Source: Demequina zhanjiangensis
GTDB lineage: Bacteria; Actinomycetota; Actinomycetes; Actinomycetales; Demequinaceae
Direction: 5' to 3'
Assembly: GCF_030418315.1 (NCBI RefSeq)
Contig: NZ_JAUHPV010000011.1
Location: 1-64,000, forward strand
DNA: 64,000 nt
Below, in pieces: positions 8,568 to 17,873 of this stretch; position 1 is the stretch's first letter; every line of letters begins with the position of its first letter. Made by a program: the position numbers and the translations under genes. Under the pieces are notes generated by a model. That model searched no databases. It was not told where the DNA came from and was given only the letters and a program-made list of their open reading frames with translations.

Positions 8568-8642
8568 ACTCGACTCCTTTCCGTAGTCGATACCCGCCCA
8601 GGAGCACGTGGTCGGTTCCGCTCCAGGGCGCGCACGCTTGTC

Positions 8643-8700
8643 ACGGGGAGGTTCCCCGTTGGCCGAAATCGTAAGGAGCGGTGCGTAACGTTCGCGTTAC
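8643..8700 (-). promoter_or_regulatory. Two palindromes upstream of the peptide-transport operon
   Basis: ACGGGGA-GGT-TCCCCGT (8643-8659) and GTAACG-TTCG-CGTTAC (8685-8700) are perfect inverted repeats 75-135 bases before the binding-protein start codon. Either could be an operator or a 5'-UTR hairpin. No regulator gene is adjacent. I could not identify a convincing -35/-10 pair. Confidence 0.35.
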
Positions 8701-8842
8701 GGGAGACGTGAACTGACCTGATCGTGTCCAAAATGTGACATAGAAGTTCTTGTTTGGCGGAATTCTGACGCGATGGGCACTTTCGCGCAGGAAAACGGAC
8801 AGGCTCGACAGGATTGTCACAGGGCCGTGCGAGAGTCGATCC

Positions 8843-10132
8843 GTGGACATCGTGATCACCGCCCTGCTCGCCCTGACCGTCGGCCTCTCACTGGGCTGGT
8901 TCGTCGCCTCCTCGCGCAGCGCCGCGAAGGTGGCGCGCCTCGAGTCGGAGCTGTCCGCGGCAGCGCGCCGGGAGCAGGACCTGCGCGCGTCGCATGAGGC
9001 CTATCTCGCCCAGGTGCGCGGAGACCACGAGACGCTTCGTCAGGAGTTCCAGGCGCTCTCCGCGGAGTCGCTTCGCGCAAGCCAGGACGCGCTGCTGCGG
9101 ACGACGCAGGAGCGGCTTGAGCGGGAGCGGGACGCCGGCCGCGCGGACCTCGAGAGGCGCGAGCAGTCGGTGCTGAGGCTCGTGGAGCCGATGGCCAAGG
9201 CGCTGGATGAGGTGCGGCGGCAGACGTCTGAGGCGGAGCGCCTGCGGGTGGCAGGCAACGCCGCGCTCGGTGAGCAGGTGCGTCAGATGCTCGAGGCGTC
9301 CGAGAAGGTGTCACGCAAGGCGGACGACTTCATCAACACCCTGCGCCGCTCCGACGTCCGCGGAAACTGGGGCGAGGTGCAGCTGCGCCGCGTGGTGGAG
9401 CTCGCAGGGATGCTTCCGCACGTGGACTTCACGGAGCAGGAGGTCGTCAGGGACGGCGAGGGCAGGATCCTCCGCCCGGACATGACCGTCCGGCTGTCGG
9501 GCGGCAGGACGATCGTCGTCGACTCCAAGGTCGCGCTCGTCGCGCTCCTTGAGGCCTTCGAGACCGACGACGAGCGGGTCCGGGCCGAACGGCTCCAGGC
9601 CCACGCACGCCACGTGCGCACCCATATCGACGATCTCGCGGGCAAGCGGTACTGGGACCAGTTCGACTCCGCACCGGAGTTCGTGGTCATGTTCGTGCCG
9701 TCCGAGGCCTTCTATCAGGCGGCCGTGGAGCAGGATCCGGCGCTGCCCGAGTACGCCTTCGCGAAGAAGGTCGTGATCGCGACCCCCACCACGCTCGTCG
9801 CGATGCTCCGCACCGCCGCGCACGCCTGGCGCGAGGAGGCGCTGGCACAGAACGCGCACCAGGTGCTCACCACCGGCAAGGAGCTGTACGACAGGCTCAT
9901 CACGATGGGCACTCACCTGTCCAAGGTCGGACGCTCCCTGGAGAGCGCAGGGAAGGCCTACAACCAGACGGTCGCGTCGCTCGAGTCCCGGGTGCTCGTG
10001 ACTGCCAGGAGGTTCGGCGAGATGCAGCACCTCGAGGCCTCGCTCGAGTCGCCGGAGCAGGTGTCAGTCGACGCTCGAGAGCTCGCCGCCCCTGAGCTTC
10101 GCGACGCGAGCGCGGAAGGCGCGAGCGACTGA
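8843..10132 (+). CDS. rmuC: DNA recombination protein RmuC
   Basis: RmuC family, thought to limit DNA inversions between short inverted repeats; 429 aa from the GTG at 8843. Residues 1-20 form a hydrophobic N-terminal anchor (VDIVITALLALTVGLSLGWF). A long Arg/Glu-rich coiled coil follows to about residue 150. The conserved RmuC domain starts near the RSDVRGNWGEVQLRRVVELAG motif and includes VVDSKVAL and FVMFVPSEAFYQAA, the nuclease-like core. The ORF is open upstream to 8750, but those residues are unlike the family. It stands alone, convergent with ispH. Confidence 0.9.
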   Translation: MDIVITALLALTVGLSLGWFVASSRSAAKVARLESELSAAARREQDLRASHEAYLAQVRGDHETLRQEFQALSAESLRASQDALLRTTQERLERERDAGRADLERREQSVLRLVEPMAKALDEVRRQTSEAERLRVAGNAALGEQVRQMLEASEKVSRKADDFINTLRRSDVRGNWGEVQLRRVVELAGMLPHVDFTEQEVVRDGEGRILRPDMTVRLSGGRTIVVDSKVALVALLEAFETDDERVRAERLQAHARHVRTHIDDLAGKRYWDQFDSAPEFVVMFVPSEAFYQAAVEQDPALPEYAFAKKVVIATPTTLVAMLRTAAHAWREEALAQNAHQVLTTGKELYDRLITMGTHLSKVGRSLESAGKAYNQTVASLESRVLVTARRFGEMQHLEASLESPEQVSVDARELAAPELRDASAEGASD

Positions 10133-10170
10133 AGGACCGGTCGGCTGAGGGAGACCGAGCGGCTCAAACG

Positions 10171-10190
10171 CAGCCGGGTCAGGCCCGGCC
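10171..10190. repeat. 20-bp direct repeat with internal hairpin, copy 1
   Basis: An exact 20-base repeat of 10204-10223 in the gap between rmuC and ispH. Each copy contains GCCGGG-TCAGG-CCCGGC, a 6-bp stem with a 5-base loop, so the pair forms two identical hairpins with a 33-base period. Confidence 0.6.
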
Positions 10191-10203
10191 AGCGGGCGTG
10201 AGA

Positions 10204-10223
10204 CAGCCGGGTCAGGCCCGGCC
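10204..10223. repeat. 20-bp direct repeat with internal hairpin, copy 2
   Basis: Second exact copy of the 20-base element at 10171-10190. It overlaps the last codons and stop of ispH, so coding sequence was either the source of the duplication or has been invaded by it. Confidence 0.6.
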
Positions 10224-11189
10224 CGCGGCCTCCTTGGCCTTCAGGTCGGCCCGGATCTCGCGCGGGAGCGAGAACATGAGGTCCTCCGTCGCCGTACGGA
10301 CCTCCTCGACCGTCTCGTAGCCGCGAGCCGACAGCGCATCGAGCACGTCACGCACCAGGATCTCGGGGACCGAGGCGCCCGAGGTCACACCCACGGTCTC
10401 GACACCCTCGAACCACTCCTCCTCGAGCTCCGCCGCACGATCGATGCGGTAGGAGGCGTTCGCGCCCGACTGCAGCGCGACCTCGACCAGGCGCACCGAG
10501 TTCGACGAGTTCGCCGACCCGACCACGATCACCAGGTCTGCCTGCGGCGCGATCTTCTTCACCGCCACCTGGCGGTTCTGGGTCGCGTAGCAGATGTCAT
10601 CGCTGGGCGGATCCTGCAGGTTCGGGAAGCGCTCGCGCAGGCGGCGGACCGTCTCCATCGTCTCGTCCACCGACAGGGTCGTCTGCGACAGCCACACCAC
10701 GTTGTCCGGATCCGGGACCACGATGTCGTCCACATCGTCGGGTGAGTTCACGACGATCGTGTGCTCAGGCGCCTCGCCCGCGGTGCCCTCGACCTCCTCG
10801 TGACCCGTGTGGCCGATCAGCAGGATCGTCTGATCCGACTTGGCGAACCGGACGGCCTCCTTGTGGACCTTCGTCACGAGCGGGCACGTCGCGTCGATCG
10901 TCAGCAGGTTCCTGGAATCGGCGGACTCGCGCACCGCCGGCGAGACCCCGTGCGCCGAGAACACCACGCGGGCACCCTCCGGCACCTCGTCCGTCTCGTC
11001 CACGAAGATCGCGCCGCGCTCGGTGAGCGTCTCCACGACGTACTTGTTGTGGACGATCTCCTTGCGCACATAGATGGGCGAACCGTGCAGCTCGAGAGCC
11101 TTCTCGACGGCGATCACCGCGCGGTCGACTCCGGCGCAGTAGCCTCGCGGCGCGGCGAGCAGGACCTTCTTGGTGGTGGTGGCGGGCAT
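10212..11189 (-). CDS. ispH: 4-hydroxy-3-methylbut-2-enyl diphosphate reductase
   Basis: The last enzyme of the MEP isoprenoid pathway, reducing HMBPP to IPP and DMAPP; 325 aa. The three cluster-binding cysteines are present: RGYCAGVD (near residue 20), [12 protein letters not shown] (near 105) and ICYATQNRQ (near 205). They hold the [4Fe-4S] cluster. The start [18 protein letters not shown] at 11189 matches homologues; the longer upstream reading runs into xseA. It is divergent from xseA, as in other actinobacteria, with only 31 bases between the start codons. Isoprenoid supply links it to the UppS enzyme at 29628. Confidence 0.95.
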   Translation of the reverse strand: MPATTTKKVLLAAPRGYCAGVDRAVIAVEKALELHGSPIYVRKEIVHNKYVVETLTERGAIFVDETDEVPEGARVVFSAHGVSPAVRESADSRNLLTIDATCPLVTKVHKEAVRFAKSDQTILLIGHTGHEEVEGTAGEAPEHTIVVNSPDDVDDIVVPDPDNVVWLSQTTLSVDETMETVRRLRERFPNLQDPPSDDICYATQNRQVAVKKIAPQADLVIVVGSANSSNSVRLVEVALQSGANASYRIDRAAELEEEWFEGVETVGVTSGASVPEILVRDVLDALSARGYETVEEVRTATEDLMFSLPREIRADLKAKEAAGRA

Positions 11190-11220
11190 GCTCCTCATCC
11201 TACGTGGCAGGCTGGTGGCC

Positions 11221-12507
11221 GTGAGCGGCGCTGACGGCTTCCCAGGGGACAACGAGCAGAGCCCCGCGACCCTTCCCGGGACCGCGGCGGAGACCGGCCC
11301 GGACCGCCCGTGGCCAGTCCGCCACCTCTCCCCCAAGATCGGCGAGTACATCGCCAGGATGTCGCCCGTCTGGGTCGAAGGCCAGGTGCTGGGGGTCAAG
11401 CGCTGGCGCGACCTCGTCTTCCTCACGCTGCGCGACACCGAGGAGAACATGTCCCTCGGCGCGACCCTGCCCGCCGCCGCGGTGGAGGCGCTGGGGGTGC
11501 CGCTCGAGGACGGCGCGCGGGTGGTCGTCCATGCGAAGCCGCAGTGGTGGACCAAGACCGGGTCCCTTCAGATGCGCGGCAAGGAGGTCAGGACCGTCGG
11601 GCTGGGCGACCTGCTCGCACGCATCGAGATGCTGAAGTCGGCACTGGATGCGGAGGGGCTCTTCGCCGTCGAGCGCAAGATCCCGCTTCCCTTCATGCCT
11701 CGGGTGGTCGGCCTCGTGTGCGCGACGCAGGGCGACGCCGAGCACGACGTCGTCGAGAACGCGCAGCGCCGTTGGCCCGCGGTGCGCTTCGAGATCAGGC
11801 GCGTCACGGTCCAGGGTCCGCGCGCGGTCCCCGAGGTGGTCGGCGCGATGCGTGAGCTGGATTCGCACCCCGACGTGGACGTGATCGTCGTGGCCCGCGG
11901 GGGCGGCGCGCTCGAGGACCTCCTGCCTTTCAGCGACGAGGGAATGGTGCGTGCGGCCGCGGAGATCGTCACACCGCTCGTGAGCGCGATCGGGCACGAG
12001 AAGGACTCGCCGCTGCTGGACCTCGTCGCGGACTGGCGTGCGTCGACGCCGACGGACGCCGGCAAGCGCATCGTGCCCGATGCCGCCCAGGAGCTTCTCC
12101 AGGTCAGCGGCGCCCGCGAGCGGATCCGCACAGCGGTGACCTCGCGGCTCGATCGGGAGGCCCGCGGCCTCGCCACGTTCCGCACCCGTCCGGTCATGGC
12201 GCATCCGGGCCGCATGCTCGACCCGCATCGCGACCGGCTCGAGGCGCTGCATCGGGCGTGCGGTCGTGCGCTCGTTGACGTGCTGAGCACTGCCGACGCG
12301 ACGACGCGCGAGCTCGCGGCCAGCCTGCGCGCGCTCAGCCCGCAGTCGACGCTGGATCGTGGCTATGCCGTGGTGCGCGACGCGGAGGGCGCGGTCGTGC
12401 GAGACGCCGAGCTGCTGGATCCTGGCGACCAGCTGCTCGTCCGCGTGGCGCGCGGCACCTTCATCGCGTCGGTGGACGACGTGGATGTGGACCTGGAGGA
12501 CGCCTGA
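11221..12507 (+). CDS. xseA: Exodeoxyribonuclease VII large subunit
   Basis: Catalytic subunit of exonuclease VII, which degrades single-stranded DNA from both ends; 428 aa from the GTG at 11221. An actinobacterial acidic leader precedes the OB-fold DNA-binding domain ([21 protein letters not shown] to about residue 140). The catalytic domain contains [17 protein letters not shown] and [26 protein letters not shown], carrying the conserved Arg, His and Asp residues. The C-terminus ends with [10 protein letters not shown]. Its partner xseB lies 600 bases downstream, separated by an opposite-strand repeat protein gene rather than adjacent. Confidence 0.95.
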   Translation: MSGADGFPGDNEQSPATLPGTAAETGPDRPWPVRHLSPKIGEYIARMSPVWVEGQVLGVKRWRDLVFLTLRDTEENMSLGATLPAAAVEALGVPLEDGARVVVHAKPQWWTKTGSLQMRGKEVRTVGLGDLLARIEMLKSALDAEGLFAVERKIPLPFMPRVVGLVCATQGDAEHDVVENAQRRWPAVRFEIRRVTVQGPRAVPEVVGAMRELDSHPDVDVIVVARGGGALEDLLPFSDEGMVRAAAEIVTPLVSAIGHEKDSPLLDLVADWRASTPTDAGKRIVPDAAQELLQVSGARERIRTAVTSRLDREARGLATFRTRPVMAHPGRMLDPHRDRLEALHRACGRALVDVLSTADATTRELAASLRALSPQSTLDRGYAVVRDAEGAVVRDAELLDPGDQLLVRVARGTFIASVDDVDVDLEDA

Positions 12508-12566
12508 CGGCTCCTGGCCCTGCCCGGAGGCGCCTCACCGCCGGTGACGACTCCGCACGGCTGACG

Positions 12567-13004
12567 TCACCCCCGCGGGATCGACATCTTCGCGATCAGC
12601 CCTCGGGCGCCGCCCTGCTCCGCCACGCGGCTCCGTGCCACGAAGGCGACGTCCCTGTCACGGCTGCGCGCGAGCCTGTCGAGCACGGCACGCGAGATCG
12701 CGGGGTTCCCCGCGAGCGCGAGCTTGACCTCGGGTCGCGGATCGGCCGCGAGACGCTCGTGGATGTCCTCGGGCACGTCGGGTCGCGGGTTGCGGGCGAC
12801 GCCAGCCCGGACGGTCGCGGCCTCATCGTCAGCAAGCCGGAGGAGCGCGAGCACCGACGTGTGCGGGTGGGCGGCCACGGTCGCCCGGACCAGCGCCTCC
12901 TCGCTGTTCGCCAGCCGCGCCAGGTCGGCCTGGGACACGCCCGCATCCAACGTGTTCTTCAGGCTTGCGAGCGCGGTCTCCTGCGAGTGCTTGTCGCTGA
13001 ACAT
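12567..13004 (-). CDS. Leucine-rich-repeat-variant (LRV/HEAT-like) protein
   Basis: A 145-aa cytosolic protein built of about four helical repeats of roughly 24 residues, with the pattern LxxLAxDxxxxVRxxVAxNPxT (for example LRLADDEAATVRAGVARNPR and LAADPRPEVKLALAGNP). This matches the LRV/HEAT-like superhelix, a protein-binding scaffold. No enzyme motif is present. It sits between xseA and xseB on the opposite strand. A paralogue (14290-14787) lies on the other side of xseB-pfkB, so the two may derive from an old duplication. Function unknown. Confidence 0.75.
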   Translation of the reverse strand: MFSDKHSQETALASLKNTLDAGVSQADLARLANSEEALVRATVAAHPHTSVLALLRLADDEAATVRAGVARNPRPDVPEDIHERLAADPRPEVKLALAGNPAISRAVLDRLARSRDRDVAFVARSRVAEQGGARGLIAKMSIPRG

Positions 13005-13094
13005 CTCTCACCCCGTTGTGAGTCGTGGTCGGCAGCCCGCACGGTGCGCGGGCGTCGGTCATGGAGGTCCCTGGAGCGGTCCTCCTCGACGCGC

Positions 13095-13109
13095 TACGGT
13101 GGCCTCGTG
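13095..13109 (+). promoter_or_regulatory. -10 box of predicted leaderless xseB
   Basis: TACGGT (13095-13100) is followed by six bases and the GTG start at 13107. No Shine-Dalgarno is present, so initiation on a leaderless transcript is predicted. Confidence 0.4.
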
Positions 13110-13373
13110 TCGAACAATAGCGACGATGTTGCCGGTATGACCTATGAAGACGCGCGGGACGAGCTGATCATGATCGTCGCCAAGCTCGAGGCGGGTGAGG
13201 CGACCCTTGAGGAGTCCCTCGGCCTGTGGGAGCGAGGTGAGGCTCTCGCGGCGCGATGCCAGGAGCTCCTCGACGGCGCGAAGGAGCGCATCTCGACGGT
13301 CCGCGGTGAGGCGGACATGGCGGATGCGGGAGTGGTCGGCATCGTTCCGGCCGAGGAGGAGGACGACGCATGA
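13107..13373 (+). CDS. xseB: Exodeoxyribonuclease VII small subunit
   Basis: Small helical subunit of exonuclease VII, 88 aa. The conserved core MTYEDARDELIMIVAKLEAG...EESLGLWERGEALAARCQELLD, read with the gap, is diagnostic. The GTG at 13107 is chosen because a -10 box lies six bases before it; the in-frame ATG at 13137 would give 78 aa. The C-terminus has an acidic extension (PAEEEDDA). Its stop overlaps the start of the kinase gene (ATGA at 13370). Confidence 0.9.
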   Translation: MSNNSDDVAGMTYEDARDELIMIVAKLEAGEATLEESLGLWERGEALAARCQELLDGAKERISTVRGEADMADAGVVGIVPAEEEDDA

Positions 13374-14287
13374 GCGGTCACGCGCTGGTGATCGGTGAGG
13401 CCCTGGTGGATGTGGTGGTGACGGCCGACGGATCGGTCGCCCGGCATCCCGGCGGTTCACCTGCGAACGTGGCGCTCGGCTTGGCACGTCTCGGGAGGGA
13501 CGCCGAGCTGCTGACGTGGATGGGCGACGACGCCGACGGCGCTCTGGTGCGCGATCACCTCGCGGAGTCGGGCGTGACGCTGTGCGCGGGCTCGATGGAT
13601 GCGTCGGCCACCTCGGTGGCGACGGCGACCCTGGACGCGACGGGCGCCGCGACGTATGACTTCGCGCTCGAGTGGTCGCTCAGCCCTCAGGCGCGCACCC
13701 GCCCGGAGCCGATGGTCGTGCATACGGGCTCGATCGGAGCCGTGCTGGAGCCAGGGGGCGCCTCGGTCGTGGCGAGGCTCGAGGCTGCGCGCGACACCTC
13801 GACGATCAGCTACGACCCGAATGCGCGCCCCTCCCTGATGGGCGATCCGGTGGCGGCGCGTGTCGCCGTGGAGCGGATCGTCGCGCTGTCGGACATCGTG
13901 AAGGTGTCCGATGAGGACGTCGCGTGGCTCGCGCCGGGCGAGGACCTGGAGCAGGTGCTGCTCGGATGGCTGGCGATGGGTCCGTCGTTGGTCGTGGTGA
14001 CCCGCGGCGGTGAGGGCGCGACGGCGTGGACAGCGGAGGGTCGGGTGGACGTGCGCGCCCCGCGCGTCGCGGTGGTGGACACCGTCGGCGCTGGCGACTC
14101 GTTCATGGGCGGCCTGATCGACGGCGTGTGGGAGGCGGGCCTCCTCGGCGCCGCCCAGCGGTCGCAGCTCGCGTCGATGGATCTGGACACCGTGTCGGCG
14201 ATCCTGGAGCGGTGCGCACGGATCGCGGCGATCACGGTCTCGCGTGCGGGGGCGAACCCGCCGTCCAAGCCCGAGCTGGACGCCTAG
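13370..14287 (+). CDS. PfkB-family sugar kinase (fructokinase-like)
   Basis: A 305-aa ribokinase/PfkB kinase that phosphorylates a sugar or nucleoside with ATP. The N-terminal sugar-binding signature PGGSPANVALGLARLG and the C-terminal ATP/catalytic motif VDTVGAGDSFMGG, containing the catalytic Asp, are both present. Overall layout resembles fructokinases, but substrate cannot be read from sequence. It is translationally coupled to xseB, an odd pairing with no obvious functional link, and is convergent with the repeat protein at 14290, separated by two bases. Confidence 0.85.
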   Translation: MSGHALVIGEALVDVVVTADGSVARHPGGSPANVALGLARLGRDAELLTWMGDDADGALVRDHLAESGVTLCAGSMDASATSVATATLDATGAATYDFALEWSLSPQARTRPEPMVVHTGSIGAVLEPGGASVVARLEAARDTSTISYDPNARPSLMGDPVAARVAVERIVALSDIVKVSDEDVAWLAPGEDLEQVLLGWLAMGPSLVVVTRGGEGATAWTAEGRVDVRAPRVAVVDTVGAGDSFMGGLIDGVWEAGLLGAAQRSQLASMDLDTVSAILERCARIAAITVSRAGANPPSKPELDA

Positions 14288-14289
14288 CG

Positions 14290-14787
14290 TCAGTCGGCGA
14301 CGCGGAAGCCTCGCACGGGGGCGAGCCTCATCGGCCGCGCGTCGTCTCCTGAGGCCAGCTTGAGCGCGACGACCGGGGCGGAGACGTCGTAGGCGCGTTC
14401 GGTGTCGAGCCTGCCGGTCGCGGCGTCGCTCTCGGGGCCGCGTGCACGCAGCGCGAGCGCCTGGAGCGTGTGGACGGGCGTCGCGGAGTTGCCGACGAGC
14501 GCGAGCCGCACCTCAACCGACGGGTCTTGGGCGAGCGCGTCGAGCAGCGCTGACGAGCGCGCGATGGCGCGGTTCCCTGCGAGGGCGATGCGCACCTCGA
14601 CGGACCTGTCGGTGGCGAGCCGGAGCATGGTGGGCATGGGGATGTCCGGGCGCGCAGCGATGGCGGCACGTACCGCCCTGTCGCGCGAACGGGCCATCTC
14701 CGCGATCTCCTGCGGATCGAGCCGGTCGCCTGCGGCGGCCTGCGCGAACATCGCGTTGCGCATTACTGTGCGCCATCCTCGAGCCAT
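14290..14787 (-). CDS. Second leucine-rich-repeat-variant protein
   Basis: A 165-aa protein with the same repeat pattern as the gene at 12567-13004: [20 protein letters not shown] and [20 protein letters not shown]. At least three repeats of about 24 residues are followed by a non-repeat tail of about 55 residues. The ATG at 14787 has a strong Shine-Dalgarno (GGGGGA); the longer upstream reading is not protein-like. No enzyme motif is present. It probably acts as a binding scaffold. It is divergent from fumC. Confidence 0.7.
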   Translation of the reverse strand: MARGWRTVMRNAMFAQAAAGDRLDPQEIAEMARSRDRAVRAAIAARPDIPMPTMLRLATDRSVEVRIALAGNRAIARSSALLDALAQDPSVEVRLALVGNSATPVHTLQALALRARGPESDAATGRLDTERAYDVSAPVVALKLASGDDARPMRLAPVRGFRVAD

Positions 14788-14930
14788 TCGGCTTCCCCCT
14801 TTGTCTGGCGCGCCCTCCCCTGGGTGCACGCCGGTCACAGTATGAGACATCGGATGCCGTGGACGATGACGAAGGTTTTCTGAGGAGATTCTTTGTGCCT
14901 GAGGGCGGATCGACTGCCACAATGGGCGCC

Positions 14931-16322
14931 ATGACAACGGAGTTCAGGATCGAGCACGACACGATGGGTGAGGTGCGGGTCCCCGCCGACGCCCTCTACC
15001 GGGCACAGACTCAGCGAGCCGTGGAGAACTTCCCCATCTCGGGGGTGACGCTCGAGCGGCGCCACATCGAGGCGCTCGCGCGGGTCAAGAAGGCCGCGGC
15101 TCGCGCGAACGCGGAGCTGGGAGTGCTGGACGCGGACATCGCCGACGCGATCGTCGCCGCCGCGGATGAGGTCGCCTCCGGCAGGCATGACGAGCACTTC
15201 CCTGTGGACATCTTCCAGACGGGTTCGGGCACGTCCTCCAACATGAACACGAACGAGGTCATCGCGACCCTCGCGACTCGGACGCTCGGCAAGGAGGTGC
15301 ACCCGAACGACCACGTCAACGCCTCGCAGTCGTCGAACGACGTGTTCCCCACGTCGGTGCACACCGCCGCCGCAGCGACCCTGGTGCAGGACCTGGTGCC
15401 CGCGCTGGAGCACCTCGCCGCGTCGCTCGAGGCGAAGGCGGAGGAGTTCAAGGACGTCGTGAAGTCGGGCCGCACCCACCTGATGGACGCGACCCCGGTG
15501 ACGCTGGGTCAGGAGTTCGGCGGCTACGCCGCGGCGATCCGGCTGGGAATCGAGCGTCTGCTGGTGGCGCTGCCGCGCGTGGCCGAGGTGCCGCTCGGAG
15601 GCACCGCGGTGGGCACCGGCATCAACACTCCGGAGGGCTTCCCGCAGCGCGTGATCGCGCTCCTCGCGGAGGACACGTCCCTTCCGATCACCGAGGCGCG
15701 CAACCACTTCGAGGCGCAGTCCGCGCGCGACTCGCTCGTGGAGATCTCGGGTGTGCTTCGCACGATCGCGGTCAGCCTGACCAAGATCTGCAACGACCTG
15801 CGCTGGATGGGCTCGGGCCCGAACACGGGGCTGGGCGAGATCGCGCTGCCGGACCTTCAACCTGGATCGTCGATCATGCCGGGCAAGGTGAACCCTGTGG
15901 TTCCTGAGGCCGTGCTGATGGTGTGCGCCCGCGTGGTCGGGAACGACGCGACGGTCGCCTGGGCGGGCGCCTCCGGAGCGTTCGAGCTGAACGTGCAGAT
16001 CCCCGTGATGGCGCTCGGCGCCCTCGAGTCGATGCGTCTGCTGTCGAATGCGACGACGGTCCTCGCGGACCGCACGATCGACGGCATCGCCGCCAACGAG
16101 GACAGGGCGCGGTTCCTCGCCGAGGCGAGCCCCAGCATCGTCACCCCGCTCAACCGGGTGATCGGCTACGAGAACGCGGCGAAGATCGCGAAGCACTCGG
16201 TGAAGCAGGGCATGACGGTCAGGGAGGCGACGATCGACCTGGGCTTCGTGGAGCGCGGGGAGATCTCGCTCGAGCAGCTCGATGCTCTGCTGGACGTCAC
16301 CACCATGACGGGGCGCGGCTGA
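14931..16322 (+). CDS. fumC: Fumarate hydratase, class II
   Basis: TCA-cycle enzyme interconverting fumarate and malate; 463 aa, normal length, oxygen-stable class II without a cluster. The superfamily signature [11 protein letters not shown] is near residue 310, with the flexible SS loop carrying the catalytic Ser. [14 protein letters not shown] (near 100) and [13 protein letters not shown] are the other two conserved regions. The start [15 protein letters not shown] at 14931 matches homologues; an ATG nine bases upstream is the alternative. It is a single gene, as in the actinobacterial backbone. Confidence 0.95.
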   Translation: MTTEFRIEHDTMGEVRVPADALYRAQTQRAVENFPISGVTLERRHIEALARVKKAAARANAELGVLDADIADAIVAAADEVASGRHDEHFPVDIFQTGSGTSSNMNTNEVIATLATRTLGKEVHPNDHVNASQSSNDVFPTSVHTAAAATLVQDLVPALEHLAASLEAKAEEFKDVVKSGRTHLMDATPVTLGQEFGGYAAAIRLGIERLLVALPRVAEVPLGGTAVGTGINTPEGFPQRVIALLAEDTSLPITEARNHFEAQSARDSLVEISGVLRTIAVSLTKICNDLRWMGSGPNTGLGEIALPDLQPGSSIMPGKVNPVVPEAVLMVCARVVGNDATVAWAGASGAFELNVQIPVMALGALESMRLLSNATTVLADRTIDGIAANEDRARFLAEASPSIVTPLNRVIGYENAAKIAKHSVKQGMTVREATIDLGFVERGEISLEQLDALLDVTTMTGRG

Positions 16323-16395
16323 GACCTCCTCGGGGCATCACCCCTGCTGAGAGGCCCGACGCATCGCGGGCTGGGACGTAGGTCCCGCGCGCCGG

Positions 16396-16401
16396 TAAAG
16401 T
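16396..16401 (+). promoter_or_regulatory. Candidate -10 of the ndh promoter
   Basis: TAAAGT 90 bases before the ndh start is the best -10 match in the gap. The -35 region is weak. It would give a leader of about 80 bases containing the hairpin at 16460-16480. Confidence 0.3.
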
Positions 16402-16459
16402 AGGCGCATCACCACGCGCAGCTGCGGGTCTCACGCAGCGGGGAACACCGGCGCGGGCC

Positions 16460-16483
16460 CCTGCTGTTGCACCCAGCAGGAGG
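16460..16483 (+). promoter_or_regulatory. Hairpin covering the ndh Shine-Dalgarno
   Basis: CCTGCTG (16460-16466) pairs perfectly with CAGCAGG (16474-16480) across a 7-base loop. The right arm overlaps AGGAGG (16478-16483), the ribosome-binding site eight bases before the ATG. Formation would hide half of it and could tune translation. Confidence 0.4.
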
Positions 16484-16490
16484 TAACCCC

Positions 16491-17804
16491 ATGACACGTA
16501 CACGTGTGCTCATCCTCGGAGGCGGCTACGTCGGCCTCTACACCGCCCTCACGCTCAAGCGGAAGGCCGGGGACAAGGTCGACATCACGCTGATCGACCG
16601 ACGCCCCTACATGACCTACGCGCCGTTCCTGCCCGAGGCGGGAGCCGGCTCGATCGAGGCGCGCCACGCCGTCGTCCCGTTGCGCCGCACCCTCAAGGGC
16701 GTGCGCGTGCTCCAGGGCAAGGTGACGGGCATCAGCCACGCCGACCGCCGGGTCACCGCTCAGACGGACCTGGGCGAGGGGCTCACTCTCGACTACGACG
16801 AGCTCGTGGTCGCGCTCGGCGCCGTCTCCCGCACCTTCCCCACGCCCGGCCTCGCGGAGAACGCGATCGGCTTCAAGTACGTGGAGGAGGCGGCCGCGGT
16901 CCGCAACCGCATCCTGGGTCGCATCGCCCGCGCGGCGACCACCTCGGACCCGGCGCTGCGCAAGCGTCTGCTGTCGTTCGTCTTCGTCGGCGGCGGCTTC
17001 GCAGGGATCGAGGCGTTCTCGGAGACCGAGGACATGGCGAAGGCCACGCTGCGCTACTACCCCGAGCTGTCCCCCGAGGACCTGAACTTCGTGATGGTGG
17101 AGGCCGCGAACCACATCCTCCCGGAGATGGGCCCTGACATGGGCGAGTACACCAAGAAGGAGCTCGAGTCGCGTGGCATGCGCGTCCTGCTGTCGACCAC
17201 CCTCGACAGCTGCGTCGACGGCCACGTCGAGCTGTCGAACGGTGAGGCCTTCGACGCCGACACGATCGTGTGGACGGCTGGCGTGAAGCCCGCGCCGGTG
17301 CTCGCCGACTCGGACCTTCCGCTCGGCCCGCGTGGCCACGTGAGCGCCTCCCCCACGCTGCAGGTCGTGAACGAGGACGGCAGCGTCGTCCCCGGCGTGT
17401 GGGCCGCAGGCGACGGCGCTCAGGTGCCGAACCTGGTCGAGGGCGAGGGCGACTGGTGCGCCCCGAGCGCCCAGCACGCGGTGCGTCAGGCCCGCCACCT
17501 CGGCGCCAACATCGCCGCTCACCTTGCGGGCGAGGAGCTCCACGAGTACAAGCACAAGCACCTGGGCATGGTCGCGTCGCTCGGCCTCAACAAGGGCGTC
17601 GCGGTGATCATGGGCGTGAAGCTGCGCGGCTGGCCCGCCTGGGTCATGCACCGCACCTACCACCTGTCCCAGATCCCCACCGTGAACCGCAAGCTGCGCG
17701 TGACGCTCGACTGGACGATCGCACTGCTGTTCCGCCGCGACATGGTGTCGCTCGGCCGCGTCGAGGTGCCGCGACGCGCCTTCGAGGAGGCCGCGCGCGG
17801 CTGA
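16491..17804 (+). CDS. ndh: Type II NADH:quinone oxidoreductase (NDH-2)
   Basis: A membrane-associated flavoprotein that oxidises NADH and reduces quinone without pumping protons; 437 aa. The N-terminal FAD site is VLILGGGYVGLYTALTLK (residues 5-22) and the NADH site is FVFVGGGFAGIEAFSE (near 165). The C-terminal FAD motif WAAGDGAQVPN follows, and an amphipathic C-terminus (RTYHLSQIPTVNRKLRV) suits monotopic membrane attachment. The ATG at 16491 has a perfect AGGAGG, partly inside a hairpin. It is a single-gene unit ending at a strong terminator. Confidence 0.92.
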   Translation: MTRTRVLILGGGYVGLYTALTLKRKAGDKVDITLIDRRPYMTYAPFLPEAGAGSIEARHAVVPLRRTLKGVRVLQGKVTGISHADRRVTAQTDLGEGLTLDYDELVVALGAVSRTFPTPGLAENAIGFKYVEEAAAVRNRILGRIARAATTSDPALRKRLLSFVFVGGGFAGIEAFSETEDMAKATLRYYPELSPEDLNFVMVEAANHILPEMGPDMGEYTKKELESRGMRVLLSTTLDSCVDGHVELSNGEAFDADTIVWTAGVKPAPVLADSDLPLGPRGHVSASPTLQVVNEDGSVVPGVWAAGDGAQVPNLVEGEGDWCAPSAQHAVRQARHLGANIAAHLAGEELHEYKHKHLGMVASLGLNKGVAVIMGVKLRGWPAWVMHRTYHLSQIPTVNRKLRVTLDWTIALLFRRDMVSLGRVEVPRRAFEEAARG

Positions 17805-17822
17805 CCCGCGTCAGACACGCGA

Positions 17823-17858
17823 AAGGGCCGCCATCCGCGTCAGCGGGTGGCGGCCCTT
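17823..17858. terminator. Bidirectional terminator between ndh and cpfC
   Basis: A 16-bp stem with one T/G wobble (AAGGGCCGCCATCCGC / GCGGGTGGCGGCCCTT) and a GTCA loop sits between two convergent genes. It has short A/T ends on both sides, so it can serve either strand. Confidence 0.8.
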
Positions 17859-17873
17859 CGTGGTCTGCGGTCG

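Noticed and set aside
16323-16400. Possible TPP riboswitch (CTGAGA word after fumC)
   Set aside because: Only the CTGAGA word and a short GGGG/CCCC pair are present. The second conserved half is missing and there is no thiamine gene.
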